From: Metabacillus endolithicus
GTDB taxonomy: Bacteria > Bacillota > Bacilli > Bacillales > Bacillaceae
Length of the DNA: 64,000 nucleotides
Assembly: GCF_023078335.1 (NCBI RefSeq)
Contig: NZ_CP095550.1
Span: 1,842,001 to 1,906,000, forward strand
Direction of reading: 5' to 3'
Shown: positions 53,196-62,903 of the stretch, in pieces
Layout: each line of letters begins with the position of its first letter
How positions within the stretch are numbered: the first letter of the stretch is position 1
Notes under the pieces: model-generated
Database searches by the model: none
What the model was told of the DNA's origin: nothing
Seen by the model: only the letters and a program-made list of their open reading frames with translations
Translations under genes and position numbers: made by a program

Positions 53196-56100
53196 TTATT
53201 CTTCTTCAACTAACGTTTTTTTACGACGCACCTTGCTTAATGCTTCATATACGATTGGCACGATAACAAGCGTTAATAACGTTGAACTTGTTAAACCACC
53301 AATTACCGTTACACCAAGGTCTTTTGAGATCATCCCGCCGCCTTCTAGTCCTAGTGCTAGTGGGATGAGGGCACCGATTGTAGCAATTGCTGTCATGAGG
53401 ATTGGACGAAGACGAGTTGTACCCGCTTCTAAAATGGCCTCACGTGTGCTTAAGCCTTCTTTCTCCTTGTGGATCACGCGGTCAATTAATACAATCGCGT
53501 TTGTTACAACGATACCGATAAGCATTAGAGCACCAATCATTGAGTTAACACTTAATGTTTCACCAGCTATTAATAAGCCGACAAGAGCACCGATTACTGT
53601 AAACGGTAAGGAGAACAGAATCGCGAATGGCGCTAGTGCTCCACCGAAAGTGATAACTAAGATCAGATAAACGATCGCAATTGCTGCTAACATAGCTAAA
53701 CCTAATTGAGTAAATGATTCTTGGATGTCCGCTGATACCCCACCCATATTTACTTCAATTGTTGACGGAAGTTCTAAATCATCTACCTTTGTTTGAACAT
53801 CTGTTGACACTTTTGCAACATCATCCGTTTTGATTTCACCAGAAACTGAAACATAAATTTTCCCATCACGTCTTGTGACTGTATTTGATGTTTCTCCTTC
53901 TTGTACGTCAACAACATCACCAATTTTCACTTCTGTTCCAAGTGGAGATTGAATGGTTTTTTCTGTTAAATCATCAACATTTTCATACGTTTCTTCTTCA
54001 ACTTGAAGATACACATTTAGGTCTTCACCGTCTTTTTCAACTGTTGTTAATACTGGACGTTCTCTTGTTGGGTTAAGCGCCATACCGATTTGAGCTGCTG
54101 TTAGTCCGTACTTACTTAACTCTTCTTGATTAGCTACAAATGTATACTCTTCATATGTTTCTGACATACTTGATTCTACATTTTTAAGAGAATCATTGTT
54201 TTCCATAATCTCTTGGATATCTGCTACAACAGGCTCAATGTCTTCCATGCTGTTGCCATAAACATACATCGTAATCGCATTGCTAGATCCCATTGAAGCA
54301 AAGTCTTGTGAAGCCCATTCTCCCCCACCAGCTGCTACTTCAATTAAATCTTCAACAACTTGTTCTTTTTCTTCCGCAAATTCTGGTGTGTCATCTTCAT
54401 AAAGAATGAAGAACATCGCACTGTTTGTATCACCAGGATTCATTGGGTTTTCACTACCAAGTGAATATTGTACTGTTTTCACATGTTCTCTATCCAAGAA
54501 GAATTCTTCAGCACTTAAAGCTGCTTCTTCTGCTTGCTCTCTTGTTTCACCTGGCTCTGGTTTGTACGTAACAATCATCATTTTTTCTTCTTCAGAAGAT
54601 AAGAAACTTACGCCGATAACCGGAACTAAGAATAAACTTCCTACTAACATAGCAATCGCAATCAGAGATGTAATGATCTTGTGGTTCAACGTCCAATTTA
54701 AAATTGAACGATAAGCACCAGTCATTTTTCCTGGTTTGTGTTCGTCATGTTGCTTTAATTTTTTGCTTTCACCATATAAGTTTTTCTTAAATAAACTGTG
54801 CGCCATCATTGGTACAATTGTGATCGCAACTAATAATGATGCTAAAAGCGCAAATACCATTGTTAATGCGAATGGTAAGAATAGTTCCCCGATCATTCCT
54901 TTTACAAGCGCTAACGGTAAGAATACCGCGATCGTAACGATTGTTGATGACATGATTGGTATGAACATCTCTTTTGTTGCTTCACGAACTAATGCCTTAC
55001 CTTTTAATTGTTCACCTTTAAGTGACATTCTTCGGTAAATATTTTCAATAACAACGATCGAGTCATCAACAACACGACCAATCGCAACAGTCATCGCACC
55101 AAGTGTCATCATGTTCAGCGTAATACCCATTTGATTTAACAGGATAATTGCGATCAATAATGACAACGGAATTGAAATAATCGAGATTAATGTTGATTTA
55201 ATATCTCTTAAGAATAAGAGAATAATAACAACCGCGAAAAGTGCTCCAAATAGTGCTTTACTTAGCATTGTCCCAACTGACTCTTCAATTGGTGTTGCTT
55301 GGTCAAGTGTGTAAACAACATCAAGACCTTCAATTTCATCTTCAAAATCAGCTAATTTTTCTTCAATACCGTTGGCAACATCTACTGTATTAGCGTCTGT
55401 TGCTTTTACAATTTGAATACCGATTGCTTCCTTCCCATTAGTACGAGAAATCGACTCTGCCTTTCCAACTAATTCGATATCAGCAATTTCTGAAAGTTTC
55501 ACAGTAGGCAATTCGATATTAGCAGGCATTTGTGCTTGGGCTTGGCCTGCACCAGCTTGTGGTGACTGATCGGTCATATCAGCCGATTGACCACCTTGTG
55601 CTGCTGCCTGTTGATTTCCTTGCGCTGAAGGCATAACTGGAATTTCAATGTTTTTCAAATCATCAATTGTTGTAATGTTTCCATCGACTACAACAGATTT
55701 TTCTGTTTCATCTAATGTTAAAACTCCTAATGGAAAAGTAACATCAGAGCCTTGAATAAGACCTTTAACTGTCTCTGTATCTAAACCTAGCTCTGCCATT
55801 TTATCTTCTTTAAAAGTAAACTCTACTTCCTCTAACTGTTGACCAGATACTTGAACAGAAGAAACACCTTCAACCCCTTCTAAAGCAGGGATGATTTCGT
55901 CTTCAACAACAGTAGTAAGCTCTGCAAGTGATTGATCTTCATTCGCAATACTTAATGCTAAAATAGGAAATGCATTTAAACTAATTCTTGAAACGCCAGG
56001 TTCATTAGCGCCATCAGGAAGTTCAATATCAGTTAATGCATCGTTTAATTCATCTTCAGCTTCATCCATATTTTTTTCAAATCCGTATTCGATTTGAAGA

Positions 56101-56372
56101 GATGAAGCATTTTGCATAGAGTTTGAGCTAACAACATTCACTCCATTTAAATTTTGAACAATCTTTTCAATGGGTTCTGTGACATTATCAGCGACTTCTT
56201 CAGGTGTAAGCCCTGGATAAATCGTTGTAACTGAAATAATTGGGGTAGTAATATTCGGGATTGTTTCAAGCTTCATGTTTAATCCAGAATATAACCCAGC
56301 TACTGTTATAATAATTGTAAGTAGCCATACAGCAAATTTGTTTTTCAAAACAAAATTAATTATGCTATTCAT
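53196..56372 (-). CDS. swrC: RND-family efflux transporter, SwrC-like
   Basis: About 1058 residues with the twelve-helix AcrB/MMPL-type layout: an N-terminal helix (NKFAVWLLTIIITVAG), two large extracytoplasmic loops and helix bundles around FIPIMSSTIVTIAVFLPLAL and RLRPILMTAIATIGALIPLA. In B. subtilis SwrC (YerP) protects from surfactin and helps swarming. A Gln/Ala/Gly-rich insertion at about residues 255-300 of the first loop is unusual. The ATG at 56372 follows GGAGGATGTT. A TetR gene diverges upstream. Confidence 0.92.
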   Translation of the reverse strand: MNSIINFVLKNKFAVWLLTIIITVAGLYSGLNMKLETIPNITTPIISVTTIYPGLTPEEVADNVTEPIEKIVQNLNGVNVVSSNSMQNASSLQIEYGFEKNMDEAEDELNDALTDIELPDGANEPGVSRISLNAFPILALSIANEDQSLAELTTVVEDEIIPALEGVEGVSSVQVSGQQLEEVEFTFKEDKMAELGLDTETVKGLIQGSDVTFPLGVLTLDETEKSVVVDGNITTIDDLKNIEIPVMPSAQGNQQAAAQGGQSADMTDQSPQAGAGQAQAQMPANIELPTVKLSEIADIELVGKAESISRTNGKEAIGIQIVKATDANTVDVANGIEEKLADFEDEIEGLDVVYTLDQATPIEESVGTMLSKALFGALFAVVIILLFLRDIKSTLISIISIPLSLLIAIILLNQMGITLNMMTLGAMTVAIGRVVDDSIVVIENIYRRMSLKGEQLKGKALVREATKEMFIPIMSSTIVTIAVFLPLALVKGMIGELFLPFALTMVFALLASLLVAITIVPMMAHSLFKKNLYGESKKLKQHDEHKPGKMTGAYRSILNWTLNHKIITSLIAIAMLVGSLFLVPVIGVSFLSSEEEKMMIVTYKPEPGETREQAEEAALSAEEFFLDREHVKTVQYSLGSENPMNPGDTNSAMFFILYEDDTPEFAEEKEQVVEDLIEVAAGGGEWASQDFASMGSSNAITMYVYGNSMEDIEPVVADIQEIMENNDSLKNVESSMSETYEEYTFVANQEELSKYGLTAAQIGMALNPTRERPVLTTVEKDGEDLNVYLQVEEETYENVDDLTEKTIQSPLGTEVKIGDVVDVQEGETSNTVTRRDGKIYVSVSGEIKTDDVAKVSTDVQTKVDDLELPSTIEVNMGGVSADIQESFTQLGLAMLAAIAIVYLILVITFGGALAPFAILFSLPFTVIGALVGLLIAGETLSVNSMIGALMLIGIVVTNAIVLIDRVIHKEKEGLSTREAILEAGTTRLRPILMTAIATIGALIPLALGLEGGGMISKDLGVTVIGGLTSSTLLTLVIVPIVYEALSKVRRKKTLVEEE

Positions 56373-56431
56373 AACATCCTCCATATTTAGAATCTAATTG
56401 ACTATTGGGTCACAATAATTAATAATATAAA

Positions 56432-56441
56432 TGACTAGTCA
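56432..56441. promoter_or_regulatory. Putative TetR operator between swrC and its regulator
   Basis: TGACTAGTCA is a perfect 10-bp palindrome, followed by a partial repeat GTCAC. It lies in the divergent 174-bp gap, 60 bases upstream of swrC. Confidence 0.6.
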
Positions 56442-56558
56442 GTCACAGTCAATGAACATTTTGTTAATAAACTTTAATTTTTTTGTAAATGTTCTCAAAT
56501 AATTTATAAAAAGTTCCATATAGAGGCTGGGTCTTTGTAGTAAGGAGGTTAGGTCATA

Positions 56559-57404
56559 ATGAAGGAAAAAGAAAAGAAAATTATTGAGGCCGCCGTTAGT
56601 ATTTTTGCAACAAAAGGATATTCCGCTACATCGATTCAAGAAATTGTGGATGCTTGTGGAATGTCAAAAGGAGCTTTTTACTTATACTTTAAATCGAAGG
56701 ATGCCCTGCTGCTTTCAGCATTCAAGTATCAGTTTCAATTAATTCAGTCTAAAGTCGATTCTGTTCCAGTTAAAGATTTATCGCCTCGTGACGCATTTGT
56801 TCTTCAGCTTAAAACACAGCTAGAAGAAATTCAAAAGAACAAAGAATTCATTATTATGCAAACACGTGAACAAGCAATACCAATAAATTCTGAGATTGAG
56901 GACTTTATTAAGAAAATGACGCAAAATATTGGGAGATTTTATCATAGATCTCTTCATGCTATTTATGGCACAAAAATTGACCGTTATATTTTCGATTTAA
57001 ATATGATTTTACAAGGTATTGTTCAATCGTACCTAAAACTGATTATTCTTGATCTAGGACAATTTGACCTTCAAAAGTTAGCAGCCTTTGTTTTAAGACG
57101 AGCTGATGATTTAGTTGAAGGGTATCTAAAATCAGACGAAGAACCAATTTTATCAGATGAATTCGTTTGTCAGTTAACCGAGCAATATCCAGAGTTAACA
57201 AGGGAAGATTTACTAAGAGAAATTTCACTGGTGAAAAATAAGATCGATAATGAAGCTTTTTTAATTACGCTAGATGTGATTGAGGAAGAAATAAAGGGAG
57301 ATTCACCTCGTTTACCCGTAATCAAAGGAATGTTAAGCAATATAAAAAACGCCCCTGGTTTAGAAGAATTAATTTCTGTCCTTGAGCATTACTTTAAGCT
57401 GTAA
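56559..57404 (+). CDS. TetR/AcrR-family transcriptional regulator
   Basis: 281 residues. The N-terminal helix-turn-helix (about 10-50) reads IIEAAVSIFATKGYSATSIQ and GMSKGAFYLYFKSKDALL; the rest is a long ligand-binding domain. Divergent to swrC, so probably its repressor, comparable with YerO in B. subtilis. The start follows AAGGAGG by 8 bases. No clear terminator is seen between it and manA apart from the convergent manA one. Confidence 0.9.
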   Translation: MKEKEKKIIEAAVSIFATKGYSATSIQEIVDACGMSKGAFYLYFKSKDALLLSAFKYQFQLIQSKVDSVPVKDLSPRDAFVLQLKTQLEEIQKNKEFIIMQTREQAIPINSEIEDFIKKMTQNIGRFYHRSLHAIYGTKIDRYIFDLNMILQGIVQSYLKLIILDLGQFDLQKLAAFVLRRADDLVEGYLKSDEEPILSDEFVCQLTEQYPELTREDLLREISLVKNKIDNEAFLITLDVIEEEIKGDSPRLPVIKGMLSNIKNAPGLEELISVLEHYFKL

Positions 57405-57514
57405 AATAGAAATAGGGATGAGCCATGCTCTTCCCCAATTTCTTACATTCATCCAATCGTTTCAGTTTCCCGATCTGTCCCCTGAATCTTCCTTCAACAC
57501 AGTTGCAAACATAC

Positions 57515-57542
57515 ATAAAAAAATCCCCTTAAGCAAGGAGAC
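57515..57542 (-). terminator. manA terminator
   Basis: Minus-strand stem CTCCTT / AAGGGG-type with T7 after GGGGATTTTTTT, just after the stop. Confidence 0.7.
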
Positions 57543-57546
57543 TCAA

Positions 57547-58494
57547 TTATGTATGCGACACAATCAGTTCAAGTGTGCCATCTACGATCATTTCTTTTGT
57601 ATCGGCTGTTACTAGAAAATGGTCACCCTTTTGAAGCGAAAGTGTTTCTTCCTTTGTTTTTACAGAACCTTGTCCATTAATTACACTGCACAAGAGAAAC
57701 GGTGCTTCTTTTTTATGTTTATATTCATCAACTACATTCCATTTATAAACAGAAAAGTACTCTTCTTCTATAAATGTCGTAATCATCGTTGATCTATTTT
57801 CTTCAATATGAGGTTTTACTTGATTTACATCGTCGGGTACAGTTGTCACCCCAATAGCCTTTGATAGGTGCAGCTCTCTTTTCTCTCCATTTTGATCAAC
57901 ACGGTCATAATCGTACACACGATAAGTTGTATCAGAGCTTTGCTGTGTTTCCAACACAAGTGTTCCTTCACATAACGCATGAATGGTCCCGCTTGGAACA
58001 TAAAAAAAGTCACCCGGCTTAATTTTCACTCTTCTTAACAAGTCCTCCCAACGACCAGAATGAATCATCGTGACCAGCTCTTCTTTTGTACGGGCATGAT
58101 GGCCAAAAATCATTTCGGCTCCTTCTTTACACTCAATAATATACCAGCACTCTGTTTTGCCTAGTTCACCATTTTCATGTTTTTTCGCATATGTATCATC
58201 CGGATGAACTTGTACACTTAAGTCTGCTTTAGCATCTAGTATTTTCGTTAATAAAGGAAAGCGATCGCCGCCTGCATGTCCAAAAAGCTCTTGGTGGTTT
58301 TCCCATAGCCAACTTAATTCCTTTCCTGCATAGGGTCCATTTTGGACGGTACTGTTTCCGTTCGGGTGTGCACTAATTGCCCAACACTCCCCCGTATGCT
58401 CACTCGGAATGTCGTACCGGAAGGAATCTCTTAATGCTGTTCCACCCCAAATTCGTTCTTTAAAAACAGGTTTTAATTTTAGTAGCTCTACCAC
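57547..58494 (-). CDS. manA: Mannose-6-phosphate isomerase, class I
   Basis: Zinc enzyme interconverting mannose 6-phosphate and fructose 6-phosphate. KPVFKERIWGGTALRD at the N-terminus, the zinc motif VQVHPDDTYAKKHENGELGK (about residue 95) with its partner GKTECWYI and the later VPSGTIHALCEGT are present. 315 residues, GTG start with GGAGG upstream. It sits alone between TetR and cls genes; the sugar transporter is not nearby. Confidence 0.95.
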   Translation of the reverse strand: MVELLKLKPVFKERIWGGTALRDSFRYDIPSEHTGECWAISAHPNGNSTVQNGPYAGKELSWLWENHQELFGHAGGDRFPLLTKILDAKADLSVQVHPDDTYAKKHENGELGKTECWYIIECKEGAEMIFGHHARTKEELVTMIHSGRWEDLLRRVKIKPGDFFYVPSGTIHALCEGTLVLETQQSSDTTYRVYDYDRVDQNGEKRELHLSKAIGVTTVPDDVNQVKPHIEENRSTMITTFIEEEYFSVYKWNVVDEYKHKKEAPFLLCSVINGQGSVKTKEETLSLQKGDHFLVTADTKEMIVDGTLELIVSHT

Positions 58495-58572
58495 ACAATT
58501 TCCTCCTTATCATACTAGTTCGTTATCACATTCATTAAAAAACAGACAAATAGTAAAAAAGGCTTACTTTCA

Positions 58573-60027
58573 TTATAAGATAGGAGATAGCAATCTGGAA
58601 ACAGATTCCTTAAAACGAATCGCCTTCGAACGTTGATGATAAGCTTCCAGCGTGTATTCCCGTGACTGCAAAACATCCTGTTGGAACTCTTCTGATAGCT
58701 TTCTAGCAAGATCTTCATCATAAATAAACGCATTTACCTCAAAATTCAATTTGAAGCTTCTTACATCGATATTTGCAGTTCCAACAGAGGCAATTTCATT
58801 ATCTACTACAATCATTTTGGCATGAATAAAACCATTGTCATATATGTACACCTTCGCACCTGAATTTAATAATTCGGCAACATATGAAAGAGTGGCCCAG
58901 TACACAAATGGATGATCAGGCTTATTCGGAATCATAAGCTGCACTTCAATTCCTGATAAACAGGCTATTTTTAACGCATCAAGCAGGCTAGCATCAGGAA
59001 TAAAATACGGTGTTTGAATATAAACGGATTTTTTTGCGGTAGAAATCATCTTAATATAGCCATTTTTAATTTGTTCCCATTCAGAATCAGGACCGCTCGT
59101 CACAATTTGCAGGCTGCTGTTCCCAACTAATGTAACAGGTTCAGGAAAAAGCACTTGTGAATAAGCAATTGTCCGCTTTTCTGTCGCTTGATTCCAATCA
59201 AGAATAAACCTTGCTTGAATCGCATGTACCGCTGTTCCTTGAATTCTTAAGTGTGTATCACGCCAGTAACCGAATGAAGGATCAAGCCCCCTAAATATTC
59301 GTCACCCACATTAAAGCCACCTACATACCCTGTTTTACCATCAATAATGACAAGCTTCCGATGATTACGATAATTCAAGCGCAAATTAATCCATCTTAGC
59401 TTTGAAGGAAAGAACACCTCTACCTCACCTTCTGCAGCACGAAGTTCTTTGAAAAACGATTTTCTTAATCCTCTCGAGCCAAGATCATCATATAAAACTC
59501 TTACTTTAACACCTTGAAATTGCCTTCTTCGTTAAAGCCGCAACCAGCTTCTTACCAAGTTCTCCGTTTTTCAAAATATAATATTGTAAATGAATGTGAT
59601 CGGTCGCCTCTTCAATATCCTTGAACAATTGGGAAAACTTCTTATTTCCATCTGTAAAAATATCAACGAAGTTATCTTCTGTTAACACCGCATCATTGTT
59701 AATAACCTGCATATTAATCAGCTGCTTATGCTGCTTTGCCGTTTCACTTTGAAAAGCAAATGTATTTTTACGAATATCTTCAAGCTGTGTGGCCAATAGC
59801 TTTTCAATTCCAAGCTTTTTCCGGTCCTCCCATTGAAACATGTGGTATCGACTTAAGTTTTGACCAAAAAGAAGATAAAGCACAAATCCTAAAACCGGAA
59901 TAAAAAAGAGAACAAGCAACCACGCCCATGAAGACGGCGCATCTCTTCTTTCTCTAAAAATCATCACAATCGCAAATAAAATATTCAAAACAATAATAAA
60001 TCCAAGCAATATTGATACAATATTCAT
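58573..60027 (-). CDS. cls: Cardiolipin synthase, with two frameshifts
   Basis: Phospholipase-D-type membrane enzyme that condenses phosphatidylglycerol to cardiolipin. N-terminal helices ([39 protein letters not shown]), then two HKD motifs: the first in [13 protein letters not shown], the second in [20 protein letters not shown]. The frame breaks twice: an extra A in the plus-strand A3 at 59517-59519 and a missing C in the C5 run at 59287-59291. Restored, the protein runs from the ATG at 60027 to 58573, about 485 residues, the usual size. Homopolymer errors are the likely cause. Confidence 0.9.
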
Positions 60028-60248
60028 GTATATTCCTCTCATCTACAAATGACCTTTTCACACATAGTATATCGTGAACCGATGGGAAATGTTGTATGTT
60101 TTGGTGTTAATTTTCTTCAAAAAAAGAATTGTCTAAGAAATTTCAATTTAATATGTAATAACCACTGTGAGAACAACCCTCACTATGTTAAAATACTTCT
60201 TAATGAATTTTCAAAAAATTATTTCCCTAGAGGTGAAAAAATAGGATC

Positions 60249-61542
60249 ATGAATGAATTAGCACAAGCTTTAAACCAAGCAATCAAAGAAGATAATGAAC
60301 ATGTCTATCATATGTTATCCCAGCTTGGAAAGGAAATGTTCTATCCAAAGGGAATTTTAAGTCAATCAGCTGAAGCAGGCAAAAAAGCTCACCGCTTCAA
60401 CGCAACAATCGGAATTGCAACAGAGGGCAATCAACCAATGCATTTCACTCACTTGCAAAACCTTTTTGGAGATCGTGTAGCACCAAAAGACTTGTATCCA
60501 TATGCCCCACCGCAAGGGAAAGAAGAATTACGAAAAGTATGGAAAGAAAAAATCTTAAAAGATAACCCAAGTGTAAACAGTGATGTAGTTGGTTCACCAA
60601 TTGTTACAAACGCTTTAACACACGGTTTAAGCATTGTTGCTGACTTATTCGCTGATGAAGGCACTCCGGTTATTGTGCCTGATAAATTCTGGGGTAACTA
60701 CAACTTAACATTCAAAGTTCGCCGCGGTGCAAATGTTGTTACATTCCCATTATTTAATGCAGAAAACGGCTTTAATACTCAAGCTTTAAAAGAAACAATC
60801 TCTGCTCAGAACTCTTCTGGAAAAGTCATTGTTCTTTTAAACTTCCCGAACAACCCAACTGGTTACACACCACTTGAGTCAGAAGCAAAAGAAATTGCCG
60901 CAGTTTTAACAGAAGCTGCAGAGGAAGGCTTAAATGTTGTTGTCTTAATTGACGATGCATATTTCGGCTTATTCTATGAAAATTCTATGAAAGAATCCAT
61001 TTTTAGCTACCTAGCAGATGCTCACGAACGCATTTTAGCTGTAAAAGTAGACGGTGCAACAAAAGAAAACTATGTATGGGGCTTCCGTGTTGGATTTATC
61101 ACATATGCAAGCAAAAGTTCGGCGATCTTAAACGCACTTGAGCAAAAAACAAAAGGGTTAATCAGAGGAACAATCTCAAGCAGCTCACACCCATCTCAAA
61201 CATTGATTCTACAATCACTAAAATCAGATGAATTCGCTGTAGAAAAAGAACAAAAATTTGCACTGATGAAAAGCCGTGCTGATAAAACAAAAGAAGTTCT
61301 GGCAAAAGAAGAATACCAAAAATACTGGACTTACTATCCATTCAACTCTGGCTACTTCATGTGCCTAAAACTTAACGGAATTGATGCCGAAGAACTACGT
61401 CTACACCTACTAGACAAATACGGAGTAGGAACCATCTCAATCAACTCAACAGACCTTCGCATCGCCTTCTCATGTGTAGAAGCAGATGACATCGAAGAAC
61501 TATTTGATTTGATTGCACAAGGGGTTTGCGGATTTAGCTTAG
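60249..61542 (+). CDS. Pyridoxal-phosphate aminotransferase, class I/II
   Basis: Fold type I PLP enzyme of the aspartate aminotransferase superfamily. LLNFPNNPTGYTP (about residue 195), VVLIDDAYFGLFY (about 235) and the PLP lysine in GATKENYVWGFRVGF (about 275) are present. The open frame continues to 61580 (443 residues), ending CGFSLGLSGACHFPKFV. If the T3 at 61525-61527 is one base too long, the protein ends QGVADLA with a stop at 61540-61542 (about 430 residues), a more natural end. I take that as the gene end. Substrate unknown. Confidence 0.88.
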
Positions 61543-61578
61543 GTTTGAGTGGTGCCTGTCACTTCCCGAAGTTTGTCT

Positions 61579-61620
61579 AAAAAGCCCTCACATCCTAGAT
61601 TGGAAAGGTGAGGGTTTTTT
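61579..61620 (+). terminator. Aminotransferase terminator
   Basis: Perfect 10-bp stem AAGCCCTCAC / GTGAGGGTTT-type with 16-nt loop, followed by TTTTTT. Confidence 0.85.
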
Positions 61621-61690
61621 GGTGCCTGTTTTGAAGCATAAGTTCATTGTATTCGGAATTTCTAAGCTATAACACGTTCGAACAGGTTCC

Positions 61691-62757
61691 TGTCCCGATA
61701 CCCTCCGAATCGGGACAGAAATTCACTCATAGCACTAGTGTTTGTCCCGATACCCCCTGTATCGGGACAGAAATCTACTCATGGCACTGGCGTTTGTCCC
61801 GATACACTCCGAATCGGGACAGAAATTCATTCATAGCACTAGCGTTTGTCCCGATACACTCCGAATCGGGACAGAAATTCACTAATAGCACTGGCGTTTG
61901 TCCCGATACCCCCTGTATCGGGACAGAAATCTACTCATAGCACTAGCGTTTGTCCCGATACACTCCGAATCGGGACAGAAATCTACTCATGGCACTGGCG
62001 TTTGTCCCGATACACTCCGAATCGGGACAGAAATCTACTCATGGCACTGGCGTTTGTCCCGATACACTCCGAATCGGGACAGAAATCTACTCATGGCACT
62101 GGCGTTTGTCCCGATACACTCCGAATCGGGACAGAAATCTACTCATGGCACTGGCGTTTGTCCCGATACACTCCGAATCGGGACAGAAATCTACTCATGG
62201 CACTGGCGTTTGTCCCGATACACTCCGAATCGGGACAGAAATCTACTCATAGCACTAGCGTTTGTCCCGATACACTCCGAATCGGGACAGAAATTCACTC
62301 ATGGCACTAGTGTTTGTCCCGATACACTCCGAATCGGGACAGAAATCTACTCATGGCACTGGCGTTTGTCCCGATACACTCCGAATCGGGACAGAAATCT
62401 ACTCATAGCACTAGCGTTTGTCCCGATACACTCCGAATCGGGACAGAAATTCACTCATGCCACTAGTGTTTGTCCCGATACCCCCTGTATCGGGACAGAA
62501 ATTCACTCATGCCACTGGCGTTTGTCCCGATACCCCCTGTATCGGGATTGAAATCTACTCATAGCACTGGCGTTTGTCCCGATACACTCCGAATCGGGAC
62601 AGAAATTCACTCATGGCACTAGTGTTTGTCCCGATACCCCCTGTATCGGGACAGAAATTCACTCATGGTACTGGCGTTTGTCCCGATACCCCCTGTATCG
62701 GGACAGAAATCTACTCATAGCTCTGGCGTTTGTCCCGAAACACTCCGAATTGAGACA
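61691..62757. repeat. Tandem palindrome array 4: 21 units, exactly 52 bp each
   Basis: Units start at 61691 and every 52 bases to 62731, without any length change. Each is a 27-bp hairpin, TGTCCCGAT-N9-ATCGGGACA with perfect 9-bp arms, and a 25-bp spacer (GAAATCTACTC or GAAATTCACTC, then ATGGCACTGGCGTT-like). Two loop types alternate irregularly: ACACTCCGA in most units and ACCCCCTGT in units at 61743, 61899, 62471, 62523, 62627 and 62679; the second lengthens the stem to 10 bp. End units carry most point changes. The array separates the convergent aminotransferase and mtlD genes and is bounded by their terminators. Plus-strand frames across it are artefacts. Confidence 0.96.
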
Positions 62758-62857
62758 GGAATCTTAAAAATTCGGAAGTTCTGGCCCAAGATTCAGCGAA
62801 TCTATCAACTTCAATTAAAAGACTATCATTCGACAAGAATAAACATCCCCCAAAGCC

Positions 62858-62890
62858 AAAAAAGTGCCGCCCTCGTTGTGGCGACACTTC
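62858..62890 (-). terminator. mtlD terminator
   Basis: Minus-strand stem AGTGTCGCC / GGCGGCACT with a short loop, then TTTTTT, 15 bases past the stop. Confidence 0.85.
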
Positions 62891-62903
62891 ACAAAATACA
62901 CGA

